Notes: generated from the sequence alone by a model not told the origin. Positions 1-8,900 are shown, numbered from the stretch's first letter. The stretch is DNA of 64,000 bases from CAWEPK01 sp963835595 (GCA_963835595.1 CAWIGL010000001.1:62001-126000); one strand, 5' to 3'. Numbers and translations are program-made.

Positions 1-894
1 AACGACCTCCCCTACCGTGCCGTCGGGACAGGCCGCCCCCGTTTCGTGGTCGACGATCTCGAAGAGAAGGTCCGCCTCCCTCAAGTGGTAGCCCTCCAGG
101 GCCGCGCACTCGACCCCTCCGCCAAGGCCCGTCTCCGTCATGCCGTAATGGTTGAACACCCGGCAGCCCCAGCGCTCCTCCAGCCTACCGGCTATCGCGC
201 GGGGCACGTAGTCCGTGCTCAGAAGTACGCTCTCTATGCCGCCTGTGCCGCTTTTTGCGCTTGCGGCCCCCTGCGGCGAAAGCGCGACGGCGAGCACCTG
301 GGTGGGGATGCCGACGAGACAGTGGGCGCCGAAAGAGGCGATTGCGGCAGCGGCGTCGACGGGGTCTGCGACAGGGCCGTAGGCAATGGCATCGACGTCC
401 ATCCTGTGGAGGCCCCGGATGAGGAGGTCCCCCACGCTGTCCGGCCGCTCGCAGGGCATGAGGACGGCCACCCTCTGGCCCGGCCGCACCATCGTCCCCA
501 TGCCGTGGTGGAAGAAGTCAACGGTCAGCTCCAGGTCGCCTTCGGTGAAAAAGAGCCGCTTTGCCTCCCCGGTGCTCCCCGACGTGCGCAGGGTGACGAT
601 ATGGGCGATCTCGTCCTGGGGGACCGCAAGAAAACCGAAGGGGTCGGCGGAAAGCTCGGACGGGGTGGTAAAGGCTATCCGGCCGATGTCGGAGAGGGCG
701 GCCAACGGCGCGTCGGGGAGGGATGCCAGGCTGCGGCGGTAGAAAGGGGCGCTGCGCCTGGCGTAGCCGATAGTCTCGTTTACCTGCCGAAGCTGGTAAT
801 CCGCAAGGGCCTCGGCGAATGACCTGCCCGCAAGGCTGTTTGCGATGCCTGCCTTTTCCCGGATCCACTTCTCGAGGGGGGTGAGAGCGATCAT
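1..894 (-). CDS. AMP-dependent CoA ligase (DVU_1553-like), partial
   Basis: The frame is open from an ATG at 894 to the window edge, giving about 298 N-terminal residues; the C-terminus is outside. It looks like a phenylacetate-CoA-ligase-type adenylate-forming enzyme: the phosphate-binding motif TSGSTGEAKRLFFT lies at about residues 104-117, and a YGMTETGLGG motif (adenine/Mg site) lies near residue 250. These enzymes activate a carboxylate with ATP and CoA. The start codon overlaps the stop of the upstream radical-SAM gene as ATGA, so the two are translationally coupled. The substrate is unknown. The family assignment rests on motifs and on the neighbours, which match the Desulfovibrio DVU_1553/1556/1557 group as I remember it. 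Confidence 0.8.
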   Translation of the reverse strand, partial: MIALTPLEKWIREKAGIANSLAGRSFAEALADYQLRQVNETIGYARRSAPFYRRSLASLPDAPLAALSDIGRIAFTTPSELSADPFGFLAVPQDEIAHIVTLRTSGSTGEAKRLFFTEGDLELTVDFFHHGMGTMVRPGQRVAVLMPCERPDSVGDLLIRGLHRMDVDAIAYGPVADPVDAAAAIASFGAHCLVGIPTQVLAVALSPQGAASAKSGTGGIESVLLSTDYVPRAIAGRLEERWGCRVFNHYGMTETGLGGGVECAALEGYHLREADLLFEIVDHETGAACPDGTVGEVV

Positions 895-2297
895 CCGCTG
901 CGCCGTCGATAGAGGCCGTGCCCGTCCCTGGCCGTGCAGTTGTATGCGCAGAAGGGTATCAGCCTGCCGTCGGGTGCGATCACCGATATGCAGCAGCCCC
1001 GCAGCCGCTCAAGGTCGAGGTTCTCTGCGTCCTGGAAGGCCATCGCCGATATGGTGAAGCTCCCGGCCGCGACTTCCCGCAGGAATGCATCGAGGTCGAG
1101 GACGCCTTCGACGCGCACCGCGTCGCCGCCCGGTCCGCCACAGCAGGGCTTTTGCGCAGACAGCGGGGGGCGGCCAAGGAGCGGGCCTGCCTGCGGCAGC
1201 GTCCACCGGCGCGATACGGCCTCGATGGTCCTCCCGACACCGCCGGGGCCGGCGTCCGCCTGGCAGCAGCCGCCCGCGCTCGCCTCTCCTATCGGCCTCA
1301 AGCCGCCTTTCGCCTGGATGTAGGTGGCGTGGAAGGAACAGCGCTCGTGCTCGCAGCCCGGAGGGGAAAAATCGGCCGTCTTCATGAGGCCCCCCGTCTG
1401 CTCCTCAAGCGCCCGCATCAATTCGGGCAGCGTAAAGCGGCCGTCGTCGCCGCCAGCTTTCAGGAAGCGGCCGAAGAAGCTCGCCGGCTGGAAATGGATG
1501 CCCCGCACGACGGGGGCCAATTGGAGCGCTTTACGCACGATGTCCCCGACTGCGCCCGTGTTCACCCCGGCCACGAGCGTGGGGACGAGAACAACGCCGA
1601 GACCCGCCTCCCCGCAATTACCGATGGCCCGGAGCTTCTCATCGAGCAGCCCCCTCCCCCGCAAGGCCCGGTAGACTGCGTCATCGACCCCGTCGAACTG
1701 GAGGAAGACCGACGAGAGGCCCGCGACCCTGAGCTGTTTTGCGTACTCGATGTCGCGGGCGAGGCGCAGCCCGTTCGTATTGACCTGGATGAAGGAATAG
1801 CCGACGCGCCGCGCAATCCCGACGATCTCCGGGAGGTCGTCCCTTAAGGAAGGCTCGCCGCCGGACAGTTGGAGGTTGGTCGGGCCTGCCGCAGCCATAG
1901 CACGCTCAAGGAGCCGCGAGACGGCCGCCAGCGGGAGGTCCTCGGCTTCGGAGCGGCCTGCATCGGCGAAACAGACGGGGCACCGCAAATCGCACCTGTC
2001 CGTCACCTCCAGAAGGACCGAGCAGGGCAACTGCACGTGGTCTGCGCAGAGGCCGCAGTCGAACGGGCACCCCTTTTCTGCCGCGCCATAGCAGACTTTC
2101 GGATGGACGGGCGGCTTCGGCCTGCGCCATTCGGCCATCGACGGCGCGCCGCGCCAGATGACGGTCCTGAACGGACCGTGGTCTGCGCACTCCTTGACGA
2201 GAAAGACATCACCGCCCTCAAGGACGCGCGTCGCCTCGACCCTCTTCAGGCAGACGGGGCATATGCTCTCGGTCCGGGACCCATGCGCCTTTTCCAT
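891..2297 (-). CDS. radical SAM protein (TrsS-like)
   Basis: A radical SAM enzyme of about 468 residues. The cluster motif is CDLRCPVC (CxxxCxxC), preceded by an N-terminal CPVC pair and a CPFDCGLC stretch. The C-terminal third has further cysteine groups (CEHERC, GCC, KPCCGG, GCC, CAYNC), so extra Fe-S centres or a reactive Cys pair are likely. The family is described as sometimes carrying selenocysteine; here the positions are ordinary Cys. The preferred start is the ATG at 2297, which overlaps the methyltransferase stop as TGATG; an in-frame ATG at 2309 is possible. It sits in the middle of a four- or five-gene operon. The reaction is unknown; a role in maturing a metalloenzyme is my inference. 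Confidence 0.8.
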   Translation of the reverse strand: MEKAHGSRTESICPVCLKRVEATRVLEGGDVFLVKECADHGPFRTVIWRGAPSMAEWRRPKPPVHPKVCYGAAEKGCPFDCGLCADHVQLPCSVLLEVTDRCDLRCPVCFADAGRSEAEDLPLAAVSRLLERAMAAAGPTNLQLSGGEPSLRDDLPEIVGIARRVGYSFIQVNTNGLRLARDIEYAKQLRVAGLSSVFLQFDGVDDAVYRALRGRGLLDEKLRAIGNCGEAGLGVVLVPTLVAGVNTGAVGDIVRKALQLAPVVRGIHFQPASFFGRFLKAGGDDGRFTLPELMRALEEQTGGLMKTADFSPPGCEHERCSFHATYIQAKGGLRPIGEASAGGCCQADAGPGGVGRTIEAVSRRWTLPQAGPLLGRPPLSAQKPCCGGPGGDAVRVEGVLDLDAFLREVAAGSFTISAMAFQDAENLDLERLRGCCISVIAPDGRLIPFCAYNCTARDGHGLYRRRSG

Positions 2298-3010
2298 CAC
2301 GTCATCCATGTCGTTGCCGCCTGGCGGCGCCATCGCCTTTTCCGGGCGACCAGGAGGAAGTAGCTGATCCCCTTGGCGCATCTCCACTGCGCGGGGAGGC
2401 AAGCGCCCGCGAGGATTATCCGCGCCGCGAACTGCTTAAGGCGCCTTTTGTGCTCTTCCCAGAGAAGGAGCGAAAAACCGCACCCCGCAAGGAGGCCAAG
2501 GAGGTCGTCCCGGCTCAAAAGCCCGTCCGGCCCAGGCTGTCCCTGCTGTCCGGGATGCGGCCGGCCGGGGCCGCCTGGCGCGAAAACATCGCTTATTATC
2601 AAAAACGCCCCTTTTTTCAAGACCCGCGCAAACTCGCCGAGGGCCGCCGCCCTTTCATCGACGACGGAAAGGACGCACTCGCAGAAAAGGGCGTCGAAGG
2701 AGCCGCTTTTGAAGGGGAGGGCCTCCGCAAGGCCGCCCACGAGCCGCCCTTGCGCGAGCCGCGGAACGGCTTCCCGGAGGAGCGTCTCCGAGCAGTCGAG
2801 TCCCACCGGACGGAAAACGCCTGCCCGCTCCAGGTGCTCCAGCGTCCCCCCTGCCCCGCACCCGATATCTGCGACGCGCGCTCCTGGCGCCAGGCCGCAG
2901 GCGTCGAGCGCCCTACTAGTAAGGGCGGTCCCTCCCGGCCTGATGCAAGGGCCGGCGATACGGCCGATATCAGGCCAGCAGAAAGAACAATCGGTCGTCA
3001 TGCCGCGCAC
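2297..3010 (-). CDS. class I SAM-dependent methyltransferase (DVU_1556-like)
   Basis: A small Rossmann-fold methyltransferase of about 235 residues. SAM-binding motif I reads VADIGCGAGGTLEHL, followed by an acidic loop after LDCSETLL and a motif around GSFDALFCECVLSVV. A short N-terminal Cys pair (CSFC) precedes the fold. The start is either GTG at 3010 or, more conventionally, ATG at 3001; neither has a strong ribosome site. It is coupled to the downstream radical-SAM gene by a TGATG overlap. The substrate cannot be told from sequence. Context says it works with the radical SAM enzyme and the CoA ligase. Confidence 0.82.
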   Translation of the reverse strand: MRGMTTDCSFCWPDIGRIAGPCIRPGGTALTSRALDACGLAPGARVADIGCGAGGTLEHLERAGVFRPVGLDCSETLLREAVPRLAQGRLVGGLAEALPFKSGSFDALFCECVLSVVDERAAALGEFARVLKKGAFLIISDVFAPGGPGRPHPGQQGQPGPDGLLSRDDLLGLLAGCGFSLLLWEEHKRRLKQFAARIILAGACLPAQWRCAKGISYFLLVARKRRWRRQAATTWMT

Positions 3011-3034
3011 GCCGCATAGAGCCGCATAGAAAAT

Positions 3035-3244
3035 CTACTTGTCTTCGATGGCCTCTTCCGCGTCGGCCATCTTCCCTGTCGCCAGCTCTTCATCGATCAG
3101 TATGAGGCCGCATTTGGGGCAAGCGGGGAGGTTGAGGGCGAAGATCGTCCTTCTATACTGGAGCCTGACCGTCTGCACCTCCGGGGGTATGCCGCATTTG
3201 TTGCAAATCCATCCGCCACGGCCGGCTTCAGCCCTTTCGGTCAT
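3035..3244 (-). CDS. small CxxC redox/metal-binding protein (DVU_1557-like)
   Basis: A 69-residue protein with two CxxC knuckles, CNKCG near residue 15 and CPKCG near residue 44, arranged as in a rubredoxin-like or zinc-ribbon fold. The C-terminus is acidic. The start overlaps the end of the upstream 94-residue gene by 17 bases. The methyltransferase follows closely. It fits the small redox protein that accompanies the methyltransferase/radical-SAM pair in Desulfovibrio-type clusters. Whether it carries iron or zinc cannot be seen. Confidence 0.75.
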   Translation of the reverse strand: MTERAEAGRGGWICNKCGIPPEVQTVRLQYRRTIFALNLPACPKCGLILIDEELATGKMADAEEAIEDK

Positions 3245-3512
3245 AACCCGGCCTCTTCATCTCCATCCTGTGGGAATAGGCGCTGTGGACGTGATACCCG
3301 CCGTCTGCCGCGCTGTATTCCACCCAGTAGGTCACCCTGTCCGGCCTGAAAGACGCCAGCGACCGGCCGTTGGAAGGGTTTACGAACTTCTCCCCGGTGG
3401 TCTCGGCCTGGTTGATGACCTGTTGCACGTCTTCCCTGCGGATTCCCCGCGCCTCCATGAGGCGCCCAACCCCCTCGGGGACATCCAGACGTATCTCCTC
3501 GTAGGTGCTCAT
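3228..3512 (-). CDS. conserved hypothetical protein heading the radical-SAM operon
   Basis: A 94-residue soluble protein with a basic C-terminus. I do not recognise a domain. The start is well supported by GGGGAG just upstream of the ATG at 3512. An upstream promoter-like pair (TTGACA, 17 bases, TTAAAT) on the minus strand makes this the first gene of the operon. The middle (FVNPSNGRSLASFRPDRVTYWVEY, shown here only in part as NGRSLASFRPDRVTYWV) looks like a beta-rich fold that could bind a small ligand or partner. It overlaps the CxxC protein by 17 bases, so co-expression is very likely. Confidence 0.65.
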   Translation of the reverse strand: MSTYEEIRLDVPEGVGRLMEARGIRREDVQQVINQAETTGEKFVNPSNGRSLASFRPDRVTYWVEYSAADGGYHVHSAYSHRMEMKRPGYDRKG

Positions 3513-3588
3513 CGGCTCCCCGGTTCTGCCGGCAATCTGCCTGAAAACCCCTTCTTGTGCGGCGTTTCCGCTTTCATTTGTAATCGAG

Positions 3589-3617
3589 ATTTAAGCAAGA
3601 TATGGCCTTGCTGTCAA
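3589..3617 (-). promoter_or_regulatory. predicted sigma-70 promoter of the radical-SAM operon
   Basis: On the minus strand TTGACA (3617-3612) is followed after 17 bases by TTAAAT (3594-3589). It lies about 75 bases upstream of the 3512 start codon. Confidence 0.5.
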
Positions 3618-3704
3618 GGAAAAAGACGGATAAAAAGGGGCAATAACTGCCAACCGATGCCAATGCAGGCTTTGGCTGTCGTCGCGCGCGCAGGCGCTTT
3701 GCCT

Positions 3705-3734
3705 TTGACATGTGAGGCCGCTATCCATTATGAT
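3705..3734 (+). promoter_or_regulatory. predicted sigma-70 promoter of the HTH/PBP gene
   Basis: TTGACA (3705-3710), 18 bases, TATGAT (3729-3734). Because the -10 box ends at 3734, translation from the in-frame codon at 3712 is unlikely; the ATG at 3760, preceded by GGGGGAGG, is the start. Confidence 0.6.
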
Positions 3735-3759
3735 CTCATTAGAGGGGGAGGTGCCGCGA

Positions 3760-4674
3760 ATGTCCGATGAGATGATGAATACAAAGGAAGTCGCGCGATA
3801 TCTGGGGATCAACGGGAAACAGGTATACGCCCTGATCCAGCAGAAGCGGATACCGGCCACGAGGGTGACGGGGAAATGGGTCTTTCCCCGGAGGCTTATC
3901 GACGAATGGATCGAGTCGAGCGCCAGGTCCGGCCTGGAAATGGCAAGCCGAAAGCGCGAGAGGATCGAAGGGGGCCTGCTTGCCTGCGGGAGCAACGACC
4001 CGATCCTCGACATGCTCCACACCCACGTGCGGAGGATGCACCCCGACTTCTACCTATTTTCGGCGAGCACCGGCAGCACCGACGGCTTGAAGACCCTCAA
4101 CATGGGCTATACGGACATCGCCTGGTCGCACCTCTACGACCCGGAGTCCGGGGAATACAACATCCCCTTCCTGCCCGTTTATGCGCCGAACGTCAAGCCC
4201 GTCGTCGTCAACCTCTTCTATCGGGAGCTCGGCTTCCTCACATCCGCCCGGAACCCGCATGATATCAAGGGCTTCGAGGACCTGGCGCGCAAGAAGGTCC
4301 GCTTCATCAACAGGCAGAAGGGGTCCGGCACGCGGAAGCTGATCGACCACAACCTCGGGCAGCTCGGCATCGACGTGTCCTCCATTCATGGATACGACGA
4401 CGAGGTCAACACGCACCTCGAAGTCGGCCTTTCGATCATCTCAAAGGAGGCGGACGCAGGTGTCGCCACCGTCGCAGTCTCGAAGTTCCTCGGCCTTTCC
4501 TTCACCCCCATCACCCGCGAGAGGTTCGACATGGTCCTCGGCCAGCATACGTTTTTCCAGGGGGGCGTGCAGACGCTCATGGAAGTGCTCAGGTCGGACG
4601 ACTTCCGTGGGAGGGTGGCAAAGCTCGGGAATTACGACTTCAGGGATTCGGGGAAAATACTATACGCGCCGTGA
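3760..4674 (+). CDS. HTH-domain regulator with periplasmic-binding-protein-like ligand domain
   Basis: A 304-residue protein with two parts. Residues about 5-52 form an excisionase-type helix-turn-helix (NTKEVARYLGINGKQVYALI). Residues about 75-300 form a PBP-like domain of the type related to molybdate/tungstate or sulfate binding proteins (the GSNDPILDML stretch, then RQKGSGTRKLID, a typical anion-loop region). There is no signal peptide, so it acts in the cytoplasm. Such fusions usually sense an oxyanion or cofactor and control transport or molybdoenzyme genes. Here no transporter is adjacent, but mobA (16.4 kb) and a molybdenum hydroxylase (26.7 kb) are in the window. The ligand is unproven. 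Confidence 0.8.
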   Translation: MSDEMMNTKEVARYLGINGKQVYALIQQKRIPATRVTGKWVFPRRLIDEWIESSARSGLEMASRKRERIEGGLLACGSNDPILDMLHTHVRRMHPDFYLFSASTGSTDGLKTLNMGYTDIAWSHLYDPESGEYNIPFLPVYAPNVKPVVVNLFYRELGFLTSARNPHDIKGFEDLARKKVRFINRQKGSGTRKLIDHNLGQLGIDVSSIHGYDDEVNTHLEVGLSIISKEADAGVATVAVSKFLGLSFTPITRERFDMVLGQHTFFQGGVQTLMEVLRSDDFRGRVAKLGNYDFRDSGKILYAP

Positions 4675-4825
4675 GCGTTTCCAGGTAGAGGGCTACGGCC
4701 TCTCGCGCGTTCTTGATGGTCTCCTCCAGGGAATCTCCCTGCGTTTGACACCCTTCCAGCTCGGGTGAATATGCATAGTACCCGTGCTCGTCCTTCTCGA
4801 TAACGATGCTGACCTTATGAGGCAT
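4640..4825 (-). CDS. HicB-like antitoxin
   Basis: A 61-residue protein with the HicB N-terminal pattern (IVIEKDEHGYYAYSPELEGC, then TQGDSLEETIKNAREAVALYLE). HicB proteins neutralise HicA mRNA interferases and often repress their own operon. No HicA is adjacent; instead the upstream partner is an unrelated 72-residue protein that overlaps by 11 bases. The 3' end overlaps the convergent regulator gene by 35 bases. The last ten residues diverge from the family, consistent with a C-terminus reshaped by the overlap. Confidence 0.75.
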   Translation of the reverse strand: MPHKVSIVIEKDEHGYYAYSPELEGCQTQGDSLEETIKNAREAVALYLETLTARIVFSPNP

Positions 4826-5033
4826 CGGCCACCTCCTTACCGAAGACCTGCCCGTGGTTTTTCACCCGTCCGGCTTTGTAGTCGGCCCGCGCTTCTTCGA
4901 TGCTCGCCAGATACTCAGGCGCTGTGGCAGCAAGGAGGTTCTCCAGAAAGGCTTCCCTTTCCTTCCTGCCCATCTCCTTAACTGCCTCGATTACCTCTTC
5001 TGCGCTGATATTGATCTTCAGTGCTCGCGCCAT
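4815..5033 (-). CDS. small hypothetical protein paired with HicB-like gene
   Basis: A 72-residue, charged, mostly helical protein. The start at 5033 is chosen because GGAGGAG lies directly upstream; an upstream in-frame ATG at 5072 lacks such a site. The pattern (SAEEVIEAVKEMGRKEREAF, then a YKAGRVKNHGQVF tail) resembles small antitoxin-like proteins, but I cannot name a family. It overlaps the HicB-like gene by 11 bases, so the two form a unit. Confidence 0.6.
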   Translation of the reverse strand: MARALKINISAEEVIEAVKEMGRKEREAFLENLLAATAPEYLASIEEARADYKAGRVKNHGQVFGKEVADAS

Positions 5034-5240
5034 ACTCTCCTCCGAGGAATGGTAGACAACTGCGCATCCCATTGCGTGCTTTATCTGGGTACTGTTTTCC
5101 CTTGGTTAATTATATCACGCTCCCCCAGGCGAGCCAAACAATGCGCGTGCACTCCCCACATCGTTATTGAACTGCCCGTGTGCCCTATGCAATAATTGCC
5201 TGTAACGCAATCGCAAAAGCTGCGCAAAGGCGGGATGGCG

Positions 5241-6023
5241 ATGGCCGTGCAGGACCGCACGATAACCTTCGAAACGAAATGCTACGAGAACGACTGGGAA
5301 TACCTGCTCAAGGCCGGCCGGCTGAAAAAGATGAAGGAGGCGTGCCGCTGCCCCTTCGACAGGGCGGTCCTCCATATCAACAACGTCAATGACCCGGCCG
5401 AGGTGGAGCGATGGGCGGCGCGGGCCGTTGCAGCAGGCGTCATCGACGCGTACGTGAGCGTCGCGGACTATGCGGATGAGGCCCTCGCCTTCTTCGGCTG
5501 CGCGCCTTCCGCCTTCGGCAAGGGCTATTATTACTCGATAGCGGAGCTGGTCGCCATCTATCTTTGCAAAACGGACTACCTGCTCCATTTCTCAAGCGAT
5601 ACGGTCATGGCGAACGATGAAGAATGGATCGCCTCAGCCATCACAAAAATGGAAGAGGACAGGCGGATAATCGTCGCAAACCCGACGTGGAACGACAAGT
5701 TCCACAGGGCCAGGGAGGAGTCGGTCGCAGAGGACGACGACTTTTTCATCGGCCACGGCTTCTCCGACCAGTGCTACCTCGTTCCCTGCGGCGCCTTCAG
5801 ACGCCCCGTCTACGGCGAGACGAACGCGATATCGGAAAGCAGGTTCCCCCATTACGGGGGCGACTCCTTCGAGAAAAGGGTCGATGCCTACATGAGGAAC
5901 AACGGCTTTTTGAGGATCACCCACAAGAGGGCGTCGTACAGGCACAGGAACTTTTCGCGGAGCGCCTTCAGGAAGAAGGCGGCGGTCTGCCTCGGCTTGC
6001 TCCGCTCCCGGATCGGCGGATAG
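5241..6023 (+). CDS. putative glycosyltransferase-like protein
   Basis: A protein of about 260 residues without signal or membrane segments. The N-terminal half alternates beta strands and helices as in a GT-A nucleotide-diphospho-sugar fold, with a possible metal motif at HFSSDTVM and a conserved-looking GHGFSDQCYLVP loop. The C-terminus is basic (ASYRHRNFSRSAFRKK). The start at 5241 is taken because GGCGGG is spaced six bases away; 5235 and 5196 are alternatives. DUF2784 follows after 25 bases. The glycosyltransferase label is a fold guess. Confidence 0.5.
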   Translation: MAVQDRTITFETKCYENDWEYLLKAGRLKKMKEACRCPFDRAVLHINNVNDPAEVERWAARAVAAGVIDAYVSVADYADEALAFFGCAPSAFGKGYYYSIAELVAIYLCKTDYLLHFSSDTVMANDEEWIASAITKMEEDRRIIVANPTWNDKFHRAREESVAEDDDFFIGHGFSDQCYLVPCGAFRRPVYGETNAISESRFPHYGGDSFEKRVDAYMRNNGFLRITHKRASYRHRNFSRSAFRKKAAVCLGLLRSRIGG

Positions 6024-6048
6024 ATCGTTGCAGCACGGGGCCGCTTGG

Positions 6049-6459
6049 ATGTCCTTTTACGCCCTCCTCGCAGACCTTATCGTGATCGTCCATCTTTTCT
6101 ACGTGCTCTTTGCCGTGGGGGGCGAGGCGGCCATCCTTGCTGGCGCCCTGTTCCACCGGACGTTTATACGCCGACCGCTTTTCCGCATCGCCCATCTCGT
6201 CGCCGTGGGGCTGGTGGCTGCGGAGGCGGCCCTGGGCGTTGCCTGCCCCCTTACGGAGTGGGAATACGGCTTGAGGCAACTGGCCGGCCAGACGGTCGAG
6301 CATAACATCTCGTTCGTGGCGCGCCTGGCCCGTCTCGTCGTCTTTCACGACCTCCCGCCCCGTTTCTTGACGGTCCTGCACATCGGGTTCGGGGTCCTGG
6401 TCGTCCTGACTTTCGTCCTGATTCCACCGCGATCCGGCAAAAAGACGCCGGGGCAGTAG
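6049..6459 (+). CDS. DUF2784 membrane protein
   Basis: A 136-residue integral membrane protein with about four hydrophobic helices. The family signature is visible: FYALLADLIVIVHLFYVLF at the start and CPLTEWEYGLR in the middle, as in DUF2784 proteins. The function is unknown. The start at 6049 removes a seven-residue extension that would begin at 6028. It ends 18 bases before the convergent ferredoxin gene. Confidence 0.8.
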   Translation: MSFYALLADLIVIVHLFYVLFAVGGEAAILAGALFHRTFIRRPLFRIAHLVAVGLVAAEAALGVACPLTEWEYGLRQLAGQTVEHNISFVARLARLVVFHDLPPRFLTVLHIGFGVLVVLTFVLIPPRSGKKTPGQ

Positions 6460-6477
6460 GCGGGCCGAAAGCCGCCC

Positions 6478-7993
6478 TTAGACCTTCCTCTTCGTCTTCT
6501 TGAATACCTCTATCCCCGCCTTCTCTTCGAGGGGGCAGACGTACTCGCAGATGCCGCATCCCGTGCACGCTGCATCGACGACGTAAGGCTTCTTAAGGAC
6601 GATCTCTTTGCCGTCGTAACCCGTCTCGCGGACGGTCTCGAACCTGATCGCCTTGTCCGGGATAGGGCAGTGCTCCTCGCAGACCATGCAGTTCATCTTT
6701 TTGGCGTGGGGCAGGCAGTGGTTCTTGTCAATGACCGCGATGCCTATGACGGCCTTCTTCTTCTCCTCGATGGGCAGCTTCGGTATGGCGCCCGTGGGGC
6801 AGACCTGCCCGCACAGGCTGCAATTATACTCGCAGTAGCCGAGGCGCGGCACGAGCATGGGCGTGTACAGCCCGTAAAGGCCCGCCTGGAGCGACGCCGG
6901 ATAGAGGGCGCTCCTCAGGCATACCTTCATGCACTCGCCGCACCTGACGCACCTCTCCAGGAAGTCGCCCTCGCCTCCGACCCCAGGCGGGCGCAGCAGG
7001 CCCGTCTCGTGCTGCGGCGCGGTCCGCCTGCCGACCATCCGGGAGAAGAAGAGGCCGGAGACGAGGCCCGTGACGAAGACGCGCCTGCCGCCCTCGAACC
7101 CGCGCCCCCCTGCCTTGCGGGACCTCGGCCACAGGCGGAAAGAGAACCGGGCGCGTCCCTGGACGCATCCCCTCACGCAGTCCATGCAGAGAATGCAGCC
7201 CTCTTTCACGTAGTCGTCGCCCTCGAAGGCAGTCGGGCAGCGTTCCGCGCAGATCGCCGCAGTCGGTGCAAAGCCTGGGGGGTATCCTCCTGAAGGGCGC
7301 AAAGCGGCCGAGCAGACCGAGGAGCGCGCCTGCCGGGCAGAGGTTCCTGCACCAGTTCCTCCGCTCGAACCTCTCCAGGAAAAGGACGCCGCCGAAGAAG
7401 AGGAGCGAGACGAGCGCCAGGGGGTAGAAGGTGTCTCTGAAGGGGAGGACATAGTCTTTCAGCAACCCGTAACCGGGCTCCAGATAGTCCCGCGCGTCCC
7501 CCATGACCCGGTAAAGCCCGACCCAGCCCGACTTCGCCAGAAAGCCGAAGAGCGGGTAGAATGCGAAGGTAAGGAAGCGGACGAGGATGGCCATAGGGTC
7601 GAGGATGCCCGCGAGGTTCATGTTGAAGAGGGCGGCGAAGAGGATGGTGAAAAGCACGTAATACTTGAGCCTGCCTCTCAGAAAGAAAAGCGGCCTGCTC
7701 CTGCGCACCCATCCTGCGGCGAGGTCGATGACCGTCCCCAGCGGGCACATCCAGCCGCAGAAAAACCTGCCGAGGACCAGCGAGAAGAGGAGCACCAGGA
7801 GGCCGGGGAGCAGAAGGAAGGTAAACGTCTTCGCGGACAAAAGATGGCTCGCCGCGACGAGGGGGTCCATCCTGAAGAAGGCGTTCATCGCAACGGATAT
7901 CTCGTCCTTGCCCCTGTAGTCCGTGGTCACGAAGAGGACGAGGAAAAAGGCGAGGAAGAGGATTTGGGAGATCCGCGAGGGCTTCAGCTTCAT
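6478..7993 (-). CDS. polytopic 4Fe-4S ferredoxin-type membrane protein (NapH/YccM-like), frameshifted
   Basis: A protein of about 505 residues read in two frames. The first part has four or five membrane helices and the NapH-type motifs CGWMCPLGTV and CRNLCPAGALLG. The second part carries at least four more ferredoxin clusters (CILCMDCVRGC, CVRCGECMKVC, CSLCGQVCP, CTGCGICEYVCP). The frames join near 7255: removing one base there restores CTDCGICAERCP, a perfect cluster motif. It starts immediately after the Tat-secreted DUF362 gene. Such proteins pass electrons between the quinone pool and periplasmic or cytoplasmic partners. The break is most likely a sequence error. Confidence 0.8.
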
Positions 7994-8014
7994 GTCGTCC
8001 TTGCGCCCTTCCCT

Positions 8015-8900
8015 TTAGGCGCGCACTATCTTTATCTTGTCGAGGTCGATCTCGCCGAGGCCCCTCTTGTGGGCCGTCACGGTTATCGGTATGTCGTGCG
8101 GCTTCAGTCCGAACAGCCCCGTCGCGTAGGCGTCGGCCGCGACGATGTCCGTCGATGCGATCACCTTGTTCAGGACCTTCACGTCTGCGAGGCTGCCGCC
8201 CGTCGGGCCGTGGGCCGTGAGGATGCGCGTCGCGTCGATCACGACGAGGTGGCTCTTTACCGATACTGTTCAGGTCTGCCAGGGCGTCCTCGATCTGCCT
8301 GTGGATATAGCCCCTGTCGCCCCCCATGACGCCCATCATGTTCTTGAGGGCCAGCGTCACCTGCGTGAGCGAGTGGTGCTTGGCGATGGGGACGTTGATG
8401 ATGACGTCGGCAGAGAGCGCGTCGCCGTAAATCTCCCACTCCTTGAGGAACGTCCCCTTGATCTTTACCTTCTTGTAGCGCTCGTCCTCGATGTAGCGGA
8501 CCTCTACGTTCTTCATGCCCTTGAGCGCCGCCTGGATGCCGCTGTCCTCGTAGCACCGCCGCATGTCGTTGCAGGGGTTGTCGAAGACCCGGACCCTTTT
8601 CGCCCCTGCCTTCACGCATTCCTCGACAATCGCCCTGACGACTGCCGGGTGCGTTGTCGCCGCTTGCTCCGGCCGCCTGTCCCAGCCCATGTTCGGCTTG
8701 ACTACGACCGTATTGCCCGCCTTCACGAACCTGCCTATGCCGCCGACGGCATCGACGGCCCTTTTCGTGACGGCCCCGTAGTCCTTCCCTTCGGCGACCG
8801 CCACTATCGACGGCCCTGCGGCAGCGGCGGCCCTCCCGCCCAAAAACCGGCTCATCATGAGCAAAAGACCCGAATACTTGAGAAACTCTCTTCTATTCAT
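8015..8900 (-). CDS. Tat-secreted DUF362 protein, frameshifted
   Basis: A DUF362 protein of about 295 residues with an N-terminal Tat signal (NRREFLKYSGLLLMM). The core carries VVKPNMGWDRRPEQAATTHP, a hallmark of the family, and IINVPIAKHHSLTQVTLALK. Two frames meet near 8261; deletion of one base gives a continuous NSIVKSHLVVIDATR segment. The start at 8900 (MNRREF) is preferred over 8933. It lies 21 bases upstream of the ferredoxin membrane protein and is probably co-transcribed with it. DUF362 proteins are commonly linked to Fe-S and redox chemistry; the exact role is unknown. Confidence 0.8.

Noticed and set aside
46..822. Long open frame on the plus strand (258 residues)
   Set aside because: It is antisense to the CoA ligase, whose frame shows the real adenylate-forming motifs; the plus-strand product is low-complexity and without domains.
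5624..6085. 153-residue plus-strand frame inside the glycosyltransferase-like gene
   Set aside because: Out of frame with the better gene, Arg-rich composition typical of a shifted high-GC frame, no ribosome site.
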